Part shown: one piece after another, positions 11,792 to 22,658 of the stretch
Position numbering within the stretch: the stretch's first letter is position 1
How the letters are laid out: each line of letters begins with the position of its first letter
Assembly: GCA_963989385.1 (NCBI GenBank)
Contig: OZ022506.1
Coordinates: 67,281,434-67,345,433, forward strand
Direction of reading: 5' to 3'
DNA from: Ctena decussata
Taxonomy: Eukaryota; Mollusca; Bivalvia; Lucinida; Lucinidae
DNA: 64,000 bases
Translations under genes and position numbers: made by a program
The notes under the pieces: model-generated
Told to the model about the DNA's origin: nothing
Database searches by the model: none
What the model saw: the letters and a program-made list of their open reading frames with translations, nothing else

Positions 11792-11958
11792 GATGGATGG
11801 ATGGATTACTCCTTTTCATAAGTATTTCAATCAGATAAAGACGACGGTAGGGGATAATGAAAGACTGTGTGCAGTGGAATCCCGTTTACGGTTGTATAGA
11901 TTTCCGCCTTTAGCAGGTTTAACCCGGGACCGCTAGATCAGCAGACCAGCGATCACCA
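11792..11958 (-). mobile_element. tRNA-derived SINE, copy 1 (diverged)
   Basis: Read on the - strand, it carries a decayed tRNA-like head (CTAGCGGTCCCGGGTTAAAC), then a body including GTAAACGGGATTCCACTGCA, and ends in a CATCCATCCATCC tail at 11792-11808. Body and tail match 14943-15129 and 63396-63564. The A-box end is eroded. Confidence 0.65.
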
Positions 11959-11959
11959 T

Positions 11960-12951
11960 AGGGCAGATTATATAATTTCTGGTCATTTGGAAACATTTAT
12001 TTCATTTTGAGTTATTCTGAAAATAGAGTGGCCGAGCCGCTGCTAGGGACATGGCTGGTGTTGCACATTAGATGTATAACATGGAACTGAATAACTTGAG
12101 ATTAATTATTTGTCTGAGAAAATCTGAAGTTCGTTGAAATAATTTCAGTATGCAATGTCATTGAAAAATTGATGGAACATGGCAAACAGTATATAACAAT
12201 GACGTCATATATCTGTTACCATAGCAACTAGGAGTTCATAATCATGCCAAAGTGACGTCATCTAGACGTCATTCTGCCAAGGTACTTGGCACAACAGTTT
12301 GTAATTCCACAATAGCTAGCATCATTTGTATGGGAGTATGGCAAACACACTGTAAAAAAAATCCGTAGATTTTACGGTAAAATAACTGGCAACCAGCTGC
12401 CAGTCCTTTTACTGTTATTTTACGGGCGCCCGTGAAAATTGCAGGAATTATCAAGCAGCATGGGACAGAATAGAGCTGATGTCGCTTTGGTCAGATAGCC
12501 CTTCAACAATATCAAGTTATTTTCGAGTGCAGCCAGTTAACATAAAACTCCCATTTCGTGATTTCCAAAAATGTCTTACATGCAAACGCCCGTAAAATAA
12601 CGGTAAAGGGACTGGCAGCTGGTTTCCAGTCATTCTACCGTAAAATCTACAGATTTCTATTTACAGGGCAGTGTTTACTCCACTCCATCAATTTTTCAAT
12701 GGCATTACATACTGATATTCTTAAAACAGAAACTTCAGATTTTCTCAAACAAATTACTATTCTCAATTCATTTAATTCTGTGATGTATATAGAAACGGCA
12801 CTGAAACAGGCGTTAGAAGGCGTGTAACGGCCACTGTCTCACTGTGCCCAATCATAGTGCAGATTATATAATTTCGGGTCCTTTGGAATCATTGATTTCA
12901 TTTCGACACATTTTAAAAGAGATTAGCTACTGCTAGGGACATGGCTGCAAT
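11960..12951. mobile_element. Composite foldback with CACTG...CAGTG ends at its centre
   Basis: Outer direct repeats of about 95 bp (GCAGATTATATAATTTC) lie at 11963-12057 and 12857-12951. Within them, 12090-12340 is partly complementary to 12665-12790. At the centre, 12349-12432 (CACTGTAAAAAAAATCCG...) and 12584-12672 (...TTTACAGGGCAGTG) are inverted copies of an 85-bp end containing CTGGCAACCAGCTGCCAG-like sequence. CACTG termini suggest a CACTA/EnSpm-type non-autonomous element. A single further end lies at 33727-33814. Confidence 0.5.
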
Positions 12952-13580
12952 TGAACCGAGTATGTTATTGTCATTAATTCCTTTTATGTATCCCTTGTTT
13001 TCAAAGGATTGACTTCTCTGAACGTTTTGGTTTAAACATTTCTGATGTGCAGTATGTAAAACTGTTCAGACCCTCAAGCGTAGAACCGGCTGGACCTGTG
13101 CATTTTCAAGCCTCACATACACTATGCTATAGTGAGGATTGTGAGGAACAGGCAAGCACTGTACACCAAAGGAAATATTGATGCTTTGGAATCACGCACA
13201 TACACACGTACGCACGCGTACATGCACGCACAATTCTGGAGAAACAATGTAAATTTACTATGCCTCATAAGAGAGAAAAATAGCCTGACCGTGGAGGGAC
13301 TCAAATTTCTAACCAAATTTGAAGCAATAGAGTGGGCTACATGGTGCATACAATGGAAAGGCTGGTCTTTTGATGACCAACAAATAGTTTGTCATCCATT
13401 TATGCACCAAAATTAAGTTTGAAGCATTTTTTTATCTTGCTGTTCAATATATGCGCAATAACATATCATAATAACTACTCATTTTGTGGTTTGCGTTGTC
13501 AGAAAAAATCAGGCGCTTAAAATTTATTGGAGGAGCAAATCCGGGACTTGTAGGAAAAAATCCGGGACGAATGAAAAATT

Positions 13581-14291
13581 TAAATGGTCTTACAGACCTT
13601 TCTATATTATTGTAAAGAGTCAAAAATTATGAGACATTTTCCCAACACCGATTTATGATTAAAACCAACGTTACCCTATGGTAAACTTCGCAGACATAGA
13701 CATAGAGGACAGTTTTTCAAGATGTACCCTAAACGTAAATTTCCAGGTTTCTTTTATCTGTATGTTGACCTCGTTAAACATGTGTATTTTATCTGATTTG
13801 CCTAATCTCTACCAAGAATGAGCATTAGATTTGCAAATAAGTGTATTAATTGACTAAACTCACCATTTTATCGCACCAGTTTTTTGTTATGACGTCACGC
13901 AGAAAAATCATTGACGATTTGGAAAAATATACGGATTAAATGGTCTTACAGACCTATCTATATTATTGTAAAGAGTCAAAAAATTATGAGACATTTTTCC
14001 CAACACCGATTTATGATTAAAACCAACGTTACCCTATGGTAAACTTCGCAGACATAGACATAGAGGACAGTTTTTCAAGATGTACCCTAAACGTAAATTT
14101 CCAGGTTTCTTTTATCTGTTGACCACGTTAAACATGTGTATTTTATCTGATTTGCCTAATCTCTACCAAGAATGAGCATTAGATTTGCAAATAAGTGTAT
14201 TAATTGACTAAACTCACCATTTTATCGCACCAGTTTTCTGTTATGACGTCACGCAGAAAAAATCATTGACGATTTGGTAAAAATACGGATA
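13581..14291. repeat. 356-bp tandem duplication
   Basis: TAAATGGTCTTACAGACCT begins at 13581 and again at 13937. The two copies are almost identical (small indels such as TATG before TTGACC in copy 1), so this is a recent duplication. Each copy has one TGACGTCA site. No coding frame is evident. Confidence 0.9.
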
Positions 14292-14942
14292 ATACATACA
14301 TTTTTTATGGGACAGTATGGAACGTAGATTAAGTATAGTTTCCGCGATATTTACTGGACAACATCTTTAAGCAGCAAAGATAAAAGAAAATCAAAGACTG
14401 CTCATATATGAATTACTGATTCTGCAGTGTGCAGGGGCGTCGTAACGATTTTGACATTGGGAAGGCGGATTTTAATACCTTTTTGCTGCCTCCCCCTCCC
14501 CCCCCCCCCACTCCCATCCCATACACTCACACACACCTCTACCCTCCCCCGCCCCACCTCTACTTATCCTCGAAAAGAATAAACGACGATGAATTTTGTC
14601 GATTAACAACATAAAATCTTGAAACTTTGTGTTAAGGGGCTTATTTTGCCTAGTTGTTCGTTTGACTACACGATTACAGCTGTGCCAAGCACATGTCGGT
14701 GCAGAATGTTAGTAACCCGCTTGCCAGAGTGCCCGCTGTAGTCCTTCCGGCCACTACCTCACTATCACCTGCAATATGAAATGTAACACTGGGCCAGCCC
14801 GGAATCAGTGCTGTCAGAAGTCTGTGAAAACTAATCCGTCGTGACTTGGGTTCGAGCCCGCGATTCCCAGATCCGTAGGTAATACTGGATACACTTAGAA
14901 TCTAAGTGGGCTAGCTCGAAAGTAAAGGAAGACTCTGATTAA
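14292..14942. other. No gene seen; short polypyrimidine tract
   Basis: A C-rich tract at 14488-14550, including a run of C residues, translates as polyproline and is not taken as coding. The rest is unremarkable. Confidence 0.5.
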
Positions 14943-15129
14943 TAGATGGATGACTAGCGATTTTACGTCCTTTTAAACAGCATTTCAGTCATATCAGGAG
15001 CGGAGATAATGAAAGTCTGTGTGCAATGGAAACCCGTTTACGATTGAAAAGATTCTTGCTTACAGCGGGGATCGAACCCGGGACCGCTAGATCAGCAGGC
15101 CAGCGCTTAACCACTGAGCTACCAGGGCT
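14943..15129 (-). mobile_element. tRNA-derived SINE, copy 2 (most complete)
   Basis: On the - strand the head starts AGCCCTGGTAGCTCAGTGGT, has A-box (TAGCTCAGTGG) and B-box (GGTTCGATCCC) sequences, and is followed by a body with GTAAACGGGTTTCCATTGCA. It ends at TCATCCATCTATT on the low-coordinate side. This architecture (pol III promoter head, body, short-repeat tail) defines the SINE; it shares body and tail with 11792-11958 and 63396-63564. Confidence 0.75.
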
Positions 15130-15589
15130 TCTAAAGAATCGGAGTGTATGTTTGAACAGATTCCATGTTTCATGCAGTACGATTCAGTAATCAATTGGGT
15201 GGCGTCGTGTGAAAAAGTGTCTTATCATTGAAGTATGGATGATGTTAAAATCAATCTGAGCAAAAGATCAGACTGACCAGAGCCTATACTTTTCACAATT
15301 AAGATGCTCCAGGATTCACACACGGTATAAGCGAAAAGGGAAGAGCCTGGTCAGGCTGCACAAATGCGCAGGTAGATCTGCATGACTCCTATTCGCACAT
15401 GTTGTAAGATACATTTTCACATGATTTAATTGCATTTGGTATTGACAACCGACTTGCCCTACTCATTTATTTTATCTAATAATCACAATGTGATAATCAG
15501 GTGCGAAAGTGTGTCTTCTCTATCACCCATTTGCATCTTTTATCGTTAATCCTTAGCGCCTGCAAGCAATTTTTAAAGCGTGAACTAGC
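15130..15589. other. No gene seen
   Basis: Spacer between the SINE and the array-armed element. No open frame or repeat of note. The last 8 bases (GAACTAGC, 15582-15589) are the left target duplication of the next element. Confidence 0.5.
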
Positions 15590-16378
15590 GGGTGCACGAC
15601 ATATCGTCTAAACCCATTTCGTCTAAATGTCATTTCGTCTAAAGGCCATTTCGTCTAACGACCCTTTCGTCTAAATGACATTTCGTCGAAATGACATTTC
15701 GTCTAATAGACATTTCGTCGAATGGACAGTTTGTCTAATGGACAATTCGTCTAAAAAAATCGGCCGTGTGCGACATTTGGTCGAAAATAATTTAAGATTT
15801 TTTGGACGAAATGTCGCACCTGAAGGAAACATCCAAAGACAGCGTAGAAAGCAACTACCAGAGTTGCCGAAAAGTCTTCTTGACCAGGACTTGTCTTTTT
15901 ATAAGACTGTTAAAGGGGAGAGCTTTGTGATAAGCGACAAAACTATTGATGCAGATGAAAAGATTCGGGTCATTATTCCTGGCACTGATTCAGATTTTAA
16001 GTATTTGGCCAAGGGTACACTATGGTATGGTGACGGAACCTTCTCTATAGCACCAGTACACTTCTATCAACTATATACAATGTCTTTGAAATGATATGTG
16101 AATAAAACTGATGTTCCAAAAACTTTTGCCTTATAAATCATGTTTTAGACTAAATTTAGACGAATTTTAGACGTTTTTAGACATTTTAGACGAAATTTAG
16201 ACGAATTGTCGTATTCGACGAAACGTCTATTAGACGAAATGGCATTTAGACGAAATGGCCATTAGACGAAACGGTCATTAGACGAAATGGCTTTTAGACG
16301 AAATGGCTTTTAGACGAAATGACGTTTAGACGAAATGGCATTTAGACGAAATGGTTTTAGACGAAATGTCATGGATCC
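15590..16378. mobile_element. MULE-like foldback element with arms of TTTCGTCTAA units
   Basis: The left arm (about 15606-15757) is an array of CATTTCGTCTAAATG-type units. The right arm (about 16145-16372) is the same array inverted (TTTAGACGAAATGGC). GAACTAGC flanks both sides (15582-15589 and 16379-16386), an 8-bp target duplication in the size range of Mutator-like elements. The outermost ends GGGTGCACGACAT and (inverted) GGATCCATGACAT are related. The 789-bp element encloses a transposase fragment, described separately. Confidence 0.8.
15675..16094 (+). pseudogene. MULE-type transposase fragment
   Basis: The frame opens inside the left repeat array, so its first 45 or so residues are translated repeat and the listed start is only the first ATG. 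From about residue 48 it resembles the region ahead of and into the MULE transposase domain: a basic QRQRRKQLPELP stretch, then FVISDKT, KIRVIIPGTDSDFKYLAKG and the signature WYGDGTFSIAPVHFYQLYT. In MULE transposases the Asp of DGTF (here D120) is the first catalytic acidic residue. The frame ends nine residues after the motif, so the rest of the catalytic domain is missing. AATAAA follows at 16101-16108. It is a deletion remnant and cannot be an active enzyme. Confidence 0.7.
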
Positions 16379-16557
16379 GAACTAGCATGACACCTGTTGT
16401 GACTTGGCAAAATTGCGATGTGTGTGGTGTGAAAGTGTCATTTTCTTGTATTTTCTCCCTTCTTTCATTCTTAAACTAAGCAGAATCATATTCTTGCCGA
16501 AAATATTGGGGCGGTGGTCGCCTCCCCTGCCGCCTCTGTTCCGACGGCCATGGTGTG

Positions 16558-18284
16558 TTACGCAGAAGGTTTTACACACCACGGGTGGTAAAGTTTCAAA
16601 TTGACCTCCGCGGAGGTCTGTTGAAAAACAATTTGACTATTTTCCGGTAGGCAATTTGAATATATCCTGTCATGAATTTTCGCGGTTCACTGACAGGGTT
16701 CAGACAAGATTTTTCTCGCTAGAAAAGGTATTCCAAAAATCGGAGAATGTCATGCTATATATATTTTACAGTTGTATATTGAGACCAAATGACATGGAGC
16801 AGTTTGAAGCGGTATTTTTTAAATTACTTTTGTCCTTCAGGTTCATTACCGAAAACGAAACTAGGAAGGAGTCCTGCACAGTTAAATCGGCTTTTTGAGT
16901 GCATTTGCAGGCTTTCTGTGAAATCTTACCGATGCAGTAAGACACGTAGCTTGTATAGCTTCGTTCTAAACATACTTTCAAGAATATGCATGTTTTTGTT
17001 ACTACATGCTTACCTAATTTTTCTCGGCGGTCAATTTGAACACGATGAGAACAATTTGACTAATAGAGGTTAACATGGAAAAATTTAATCAGCTAAAAAG
17101 AAGAAAATGCGTGCTGACTTTTCAGAAGCTAGGTAGCAACGGATTGAAAGCATGTTTTTGTACTTCTAAAGAATATCAGATAATATTTCTCATGTAACAT
17201 TGTCTTTTTTTTATCATGAAATAGTAGCACAATAGTGCTATATATTTTTTCTTTTGTTGTAAAACCAGACCTGTGACACTGATTTGTTTGTAAACATAAC
17301 ACGACCCGATTTGTTTTCATCACATCCTTCACAGGTCATTCTAAAGCGGCCGTAATGATGTTGTTATTGTTTCATGTTGATTACCTGTGTTTCTATGTAA
17401 CGGCCACTTCAGGAGTGTAATCACCTCGCAGCGGGGGGAACATGCGGGTATGATTGCTTGATATCTTCTTATGGGTTCACTCTAAATTGTTTGAATATCG
17501 GTTCTCTTCCCTGCAAATATTAGTCTGGATGAGTTCGTTTTATTTTACAAACAAGTGAGAGCCACAGGTCTGCTTTTACAACAAAGAAATGATAAAACAC
17601 TATTGTACTACCATTTCACGATAAAAAAAAAAGAATGTTGCGTGAGCAATATTATCTGGTGTACTTAAGACGTATAAAACCATGCATTCAAGTCATATGA
17701 TATCTGGCTCCTGCAAATTCAGCACGCATTTTCTTCTTTTTAGCTGATTAAATTTTTCCATGTTAATCTACATTAGTCAAATTGTTCTCATCGTGTTCAA
17801 ATTGACCGCCGAGAAAAATTAGGTAAGCATGTAGTAACAAAAGCATGCATTTTCTTGAAAGTATGTTTAGAACGAAGCTATACAAGCTACGTGTCTTACT
17901 GCATCGGTAAGATTTCACAGAAAGCCTGCAAATGCACTCAAAAAGCCGATTTAACTGTGCAGGACTCCTTCCTAGTTTCGTTTTCGGTAATGAACCTGAA
18001 GGACAAAAGTAATTTAAAAAATACCGCTTCAAACTGCTCCATGTCATTTGGTCTCAATATACAACTGTAAAATATATATAGCATGACATTCTCCGATTTT
18101 TGGAATACCTTTTCTAGCGAGAAAAATCTTGTCTGAACCCTGTCAGTGAACCGCGAAAATTCATGACAGGATATATTCAAATTGCCTACCGGAAAATAGT
18201 CAAATTGTTTTTCAACAGACCTCCGCGGAGGTCAATTTGAAACTTTACCACCCGTGACACGGGTGTAGAGCCTTATGCGTCGCC
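16558..18284. mobile_element. Giant palindromic (foldback) element, 537-bp near-identical arms
   Basis: 16581-17117 and 17719-18255 are inverted copies of equal length (537 bp) that look nearly identical. Outer, more diverged complementarity runs out to about 16558 and 18284 (ACGCAGAAGG / CCTTATGCGT). The inner 600 bp is also partly complementary (17140-17310 with 17535-17700). TCAAATTG/CAATTTGA recurs near both tips, along with CCTCCGCGGAGG. Mirror-image open frames of 71, 80 and 94 residues in the two arms are the same repeat read twice; no domain was recognised. Confidence 0.85.
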
Positions 18285-19238
18285 AGGACGGCGGAGGGTG
18301 ACTTCCGGTTAATGGTGTTATGGACCAGTGTACTACATTAACTAAGAAACTCTAACAACGTTAGAATTTTGGAAATTCATATATGATAATGTAAGTTCTA
18401 TTTACAAACAATACAATTTACAATTGACGTGACTACAATAATATACAACACATGTCAGTTCATGTCGCTGGCCCAAGTAAGGTGTTTGTTCCAAATCGGT
18501 AATCGATCTGCGTATGTTACGCAAATTGATTACTGACTGACGTCAACACCGTACTCTGCTTAGCGCCATGAACTAAAAACAAATACAAAGAACAAAGACG
18601 TAAACTGAGCTCAACAACGAAAACAATAAGGCCTTTATAGCGTTGCCGGCGATCTTAGACTGGTCACTCCCGGGGTTACATCAGGGACCAGTCTATATAT
18701 TGTAGGAAATCACCTACTTATTCCACAACGCGCACTTATGGATATTTTTAGGGAGCACTATCGACTCGCCATAATCACAATTTCACTAATGGACGGACAC
18801 TAAGTACTGGTTCACGATGTCCCAACTACTATCAGCAACTAATTCACTTCCACGACAGTGGTTGACTATGCCTGTATTTTACGCGTCCCGCCTGAGCTTG
18901 GGATTCTTGCGGAAAATGCGTCGTAATTGTACTTCTACCCGGGTTGGTATTAACCTGGAGATGTAATATGGTATCTCCAGGTGAGAAGTGGCTTTCAGCC
19001 CAAACAGTTGACTACCGGACTTGAAGTGCCTAAAAATAACGAACTTACACTTAATACATTTTAACAACATAAGTGTATTTTACCCATGGCATATACTTTA
19101 TATTGACTAACATACATTATAAACAAATAAAATTCCACATTTTAATGAATTCGTGCATCAAGAGGGCAAATATAGCAACAAAGTTATTTTAATTTTTCTG
19201 ATGTATTCCTTTCTTCCAAATCTGAGTGAGTGAGCTCT
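18285..19238. other. No gene seen; two small hairpins
   Basis: AGACTGGTC at 18657 pairs with GACCAGTCT ending at 18694, and CCTGGAGAT at about 18953 pairs with ATCTCCAGG ending near 18981. The short frame at 18879-19070 (-) overlaps the second hairpin and has no recognised domain. Confidence 0.4.
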
Positions 19239-19475
19239 GGCCCCGAGGTTATAAAACTTTTTCCATGCCCAACTGAGCATGCAATTTTACCTGCTAACAA
19301 ACAGCAAATTACTGATACGTACCGTTCTTTTCTCGCTCAGTTGGGCTGAGAGTGAAATTTCTCTGCTTATGAATATAAAAATGCCAACATTAGTTGGCGT
19401 TTTCATATTTATCAGCAGAGAACATTTCATGCTCAGCTGAGTTGAGCATGAAAAACGTTTTATAACATCGAGGCC
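19239..19475. mobile_element. Foldback MITE with GGCCTCGATGTTATAAAAC ends
   Basis: The left end GGCCCCGAGGTTATAAAACT and the right end (reverse complement GGCCTCGATGTTATAAAACG) are inverted, followed by shared CATGC-CAACTGAGC sequence. The centre is a second hairpin, ATGCCAAC-ATTA-GTTGGCGT. It is essentially palindromic throughout. Confidence 0.75.
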
Positions 19476-19631
19476 TTGTTTAACGTCCCGCCAACAACTA
19501 AGTAATACGGAGACGGGACCTTGGTTTAAACAGTATTTTATTTGTCATTAATTACATACATGTACATAATCAGTAAAATAAAGGATCTGACGGTAAGCGT
19601 GATGCTTATATTAAAATCATCTCCTTAAACC

Positions 19632-21015
19632 CCGTACACATGGAAAAATTTGCACATGTGAGTAAGTCTGCTTATATGCAATTTTTGCTTACTGTGTGCA
19701 AAAGTATTTTTGCTAAGCGTACACATGATCTAAAATCTCAAAAAAAGACCCAGGAGTATTTATGCCAAAAACGATGAAATTGTAATTCTGAAACATACCC
19801 TTCTTTAAGTCTTTGTTTTCACCTAGAGAATTCGACAAAACAATGTAGAGTCAACTTCCACTTACTCTCAATATGCAAGTCTAAAATGTTTTGAGATTTA
19901 GAACTAATGAAATTAGAAAAATAAAAGCTTCAGAATGGAATATCGGGCGTTTTATGGTGCAGAAGTATTCATTTATAGACAATTTGTAATCTTTTGTAAA
20001 CTTTGTTATATCTACAGCTGAGAAGCTAATAAGTGTCTACAATGCGTTTCACAATTACATAATGTGCTCGAAACAGTCATACACTTATATATTGATTTTT
20101 TTGAATGGCAAGTTGTTTTAAACGCACCATATCACCACCCTAGGTCGCCCCATCCAAATGTCAGAACCAGAAACTCACTTCTAAGGATGCAAAATTGTTT
20201 ACCCGAAGTTCTGACTTATAGAATAACTTTTCAGAATGCTACCCGAAAAACTTTTATCCTCTTTTTATGGAAAATTTGTATCACTGTATGATTATTCTCA
20301 TAAAAAGAAGCCAGAAAGGGTGATGAAAGCTCTGAACATTCTTGAAATGTAATCAAAAGTAAATTTAAATCAATAAGGAATAAAAGAAACATTGAAACCA
20401 TGAGTCAGATTATCGTATAGTAAGTATAAAGAGCAAGCAAACTTAAAGACTGAATTTAACTAAGTTCAAACAGAGCTCTAGATAAGAGGGAGTATTTGGT
20501 GATAATTAGGGATAATTTTTGTTAATTCTGCATAAAAATATATGTTGTGACCCCTCATCTGAACCGACTCAACGAGACGGTTCAGATGAGGGGTAACAAC
20601 ATATAGTTTCGATGAAAAATAAGACAAATTATCCTTAATCTCAAATACTCCCTCTTATCTAGAGCTCTGTTCAAAGCAAGACTGCCAATTATCTTAACAT
20701 AGGGTATAAGGACAGGTCAGTTGCCGTAAGCTTACAAAGACAATATCGAACCAATGTTAATATGACCTAATTACCACATAAGCAAAGTCGATATAGCGTA
20801 CACATGACCAAATTTGCACATGAGTAAAAATTGCATATATGCAATTCGAGATTTGCAATTGATCTCAACCAAGTGCAAAAGTAAAATAATTGCTTATGCA
20901 GTAAAATTTGCTCACGTGAGCAAAAGCATACACATGTGCCAATTTGATTGCGTAAGCAAATTTGCGTATACGCAAATAAATACTCATGTGAGCAAATCGG
21001 TCCATGTTTAAGGGG
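19632..21015. mobile_element. Inverted-repeat element with GTACACATGG / CCATGTTTAA ends
   Basis: The left side (19632-19680) carries TACACATGG then TTTGCACATGTGAG. The right side (20985-21015) has CTCATGTGAGCAAAT then CCATGTTTAA, in inverted orientation. Many TTGC(A/T)CA(C/T)GTGAG and ATGCAAT variants crowd both ends. It is interrupted by a second element at 20471-20669. Boundaries are approximate, and no coding capacity was found. Confidence 0.5.
20471..20669. mobile_element. MITE with CAGAGCTCTAGATAAGAGGG ends and TTCAAA target duplication
   Basis: The ends CAGAGCTCTAGATAAGAGGG and their exact complement form a perfect inverted repeat that continues to AGTATTT (27 bp). The centre is a hairpin (CCCCTCATCTGAACCG... 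/ ...CGGTTCAGATGAGGGG). TTCAAA flanks both sides (20465-20470, 20670-20675). Relatives with a similar plan lie at 53449-53666 and 63093-63306. Confidence 0.85.
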
Positions 21016-21037
21016 CTTTAGACGGGATTTTGGTTTT

Positions 21038-21137
21038 AAGTCTCATTCGAAAGACAGGAGAAGCGGGAGATCCGATCTTGCGACCCCTGGATTGGTAGTC
21101 CAGCGTGTTATCCACTACACTACCACCGCTCCTCTTG
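21038..21137 (-). mobile_element. tRNA-like SINE head fragment
   Basis: On the - strand the sequence GAGCGGTGGTAGTGTAGTGG followed by ATAACACGCTGGACTACCAATCCAGG-type sequence looks like a tRNA head with an A box (TAGTGTAGTGG) and an anticodon-arm-like hairpin (CTGGA...TCCAG). The B-box region (GGTCGCAAGATC) has decayed. It is a SINE fragment or tRNA pseudogene. Confidence 0.45.
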
Positions 21138-21194
21138 CTTCCAAAGGGATCTAACTATTCAAAACTTATATATTGCTTCAAAAGGGGCTAACTA

Positions 21195-21700
21195 ATATAG
21201 ATTCATCGAACGAACGAACAACGAACATATACTTTATTACACTCAAGTCTGTACAGACATATGAGGCTATGACAAACATATGTATAATATGAACATGGTA
21301 GTTATGAATACAATAACACATATACAATTGCTGACAAGTATACAGAGGGAAGTTTTGGTTTTATGGTATTACATATTTGTTGAGCAAGTCACGGTCGAGA
21401 GTGCGTGGGGGTGAGGTAATGGACACAAAAATAGTACATGTCGTGTAAGAAGGATGACGAGATGAGGCGGGTTGGGATGCAGATACTCGTAAAACAGGAA
21501 GAAAAGGCAATATAAGACAGAACGTGATCCATGTATATGTGAGATGTGTTAATAATGGATGGATAGATAATACATATGTACAGAGTATGAGACAGTACAA
21601 ACTTCTAAGGAAATAGCGAAGAAAAAAACAGTAAAAAGAATAATCATACATACAATGTTCCACTTATAAATAAATATGAATAAGCGCTACGCATTCGATT
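21195..21700 (-). mobile_element. Probable 3' end of a LINE-type retroelement
   Basis: On the - strand a TAATAAAG signal (near 21233) is followed within about 15 bp by a GTTCGTTGTTCGTTCGTTCG tail. That is the layout of a non-LTR element 3' end with a short-repeat tail. The 100-residue frame at 21361-21663 (-) is hydrophobic and not recognisable, and would fall in the 3' untranslated part. The assignment is tentative. Confidence 0.35.
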
Positions 21701-22002
21701 TCAAACTGTTCCGACGCCGACAACTACCAGACCGTCCCAAGGACCAATCCGTACGCACTATGTAAGTCCAATGTTCGGACTTGCATTGAACGTACAAACG
21801 ATCGACCAAGAGATCACTTCAGGATGCATTGAAAAGACATATTCCCACTCGAATGCGTAGTGTGTATTCAGTACTGAATAGTTCCGTTAATCTTTCAAAT
21901 GCACGTGCAGTCCGGATAAAGCAAGGTTACTAGGCCACACGGTTCAAACATTTACATTTTTTCGAAGGAATATTTTCACAACGGACAGGTAAGAAGTATC
22001 TT

Positions 22003-22114
22003 ATACCGTAGTTGTGCATTTTTTCGCGGAAGTGAAAGTTCTTAGGAGTTATATATCATACCAACTCACAACCATGATAAGAAAACTCCGCGAAAATCAA
22101 CGCAACTACGGTAT
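22003..22114. mobile_element. Small MITE with ATACCGTAGTTG ends
   Basis: ATACCGTAGTTG at the left is matched by CAACTACGGTAT at the right. Further in, TTTTCGCGGA pairs with TCCGCGAAAA. It is a 112-bp hairpin with no gene. Confidence 0.7.
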
Positions 22115-22331
22115 GCGTATCTATCATGTAGAAAATTCAGGGGAAAATAGATACATGAATAAACATGTACAAGATTTATCATGCTTATAAGTTTACCAGT
22201 GCCGATGCAACCAATATGATGCACCGAGGATCTTATTTATTTCCACAGAACATAAAATTATAATGTTTTAAGTCGTACGCAGTTATTTGCTGTTCCATCA
22301 ATTTGACCGACGGCAACCTAAGTATAACCAC

Positions 22332-22463
22332 AGGAGTCTGACATTTCGTCAGTGGAATACCAAAAAAGGCAAATTGTACAAAATCACGCCCAGTTATATC
22401 TAGCTATGTACATATAAAGTATATCTATATAACTGAACGTGACTGACGAAATTTCTGACTCCT
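22332..22463. mobile_element. Small MITE with AGGAGTC ends
   Basis: AGGAGTCTGACATTTCGTCA at the left pairs with the right end, whose reverse complement is AGGAGTCAGAAATTTCGTCA. The inner CAGTTATAT / ATATAACTG is also complementary. Confidence 0.7.
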
Positions 22464-22520
22464 ATAGTGTAACAAAAACTATCGCCGGTTACAAGTTCAC
22501 CATCGGAAACCAAACTCACA

Positions 22521-22638
22521 GGGCGTATTCGACTGGGCGTTCGTGTAAGGCATGTCGTGCTTCCCGAACCTAAGCGTGAAGCACTTTTTTCTATAGAAAA
22601 AATGCTTCACGCTGAGAGTCGTGAAGCCGAATACGGCC
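22521..22638. mobile_element. Hairpin MITE abutting the 3' end of the P450 pseudogene
   Basis: GGGCGTATTCG at the left pairs with CGAATACGGCC at the right. The centre (22573-22613) is a strong hairpin with AGCGTGAAGCA...TGCTTCACGCT arms around TTTTTCTATAGAAAAA. It ends about 20 bp beyond the stop codon of the - strand P450. Confidence 0.7.
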
Positions 22639-22658
22639 ATTGATTCCAAAGTCCTACG

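Noticed and set aside
14429..14614. Proline-rich 61-residue frame
   Set aside because: Produced by a C-rich simple tract.
5671..16372. Short regularly spaced repeats resembling a CRISPR array
   Set aside because: Units are 16-18 bp with no constant-length unique spacers, are inverted at the other end of the element, and the sequence is eukaryotic.
16656..18180. Pairs of identical 71-94 residue proteins on opposite strands
   Set aside because: They arise from the two arms of the 1.7-kb palindrome and not from duplicated genes.
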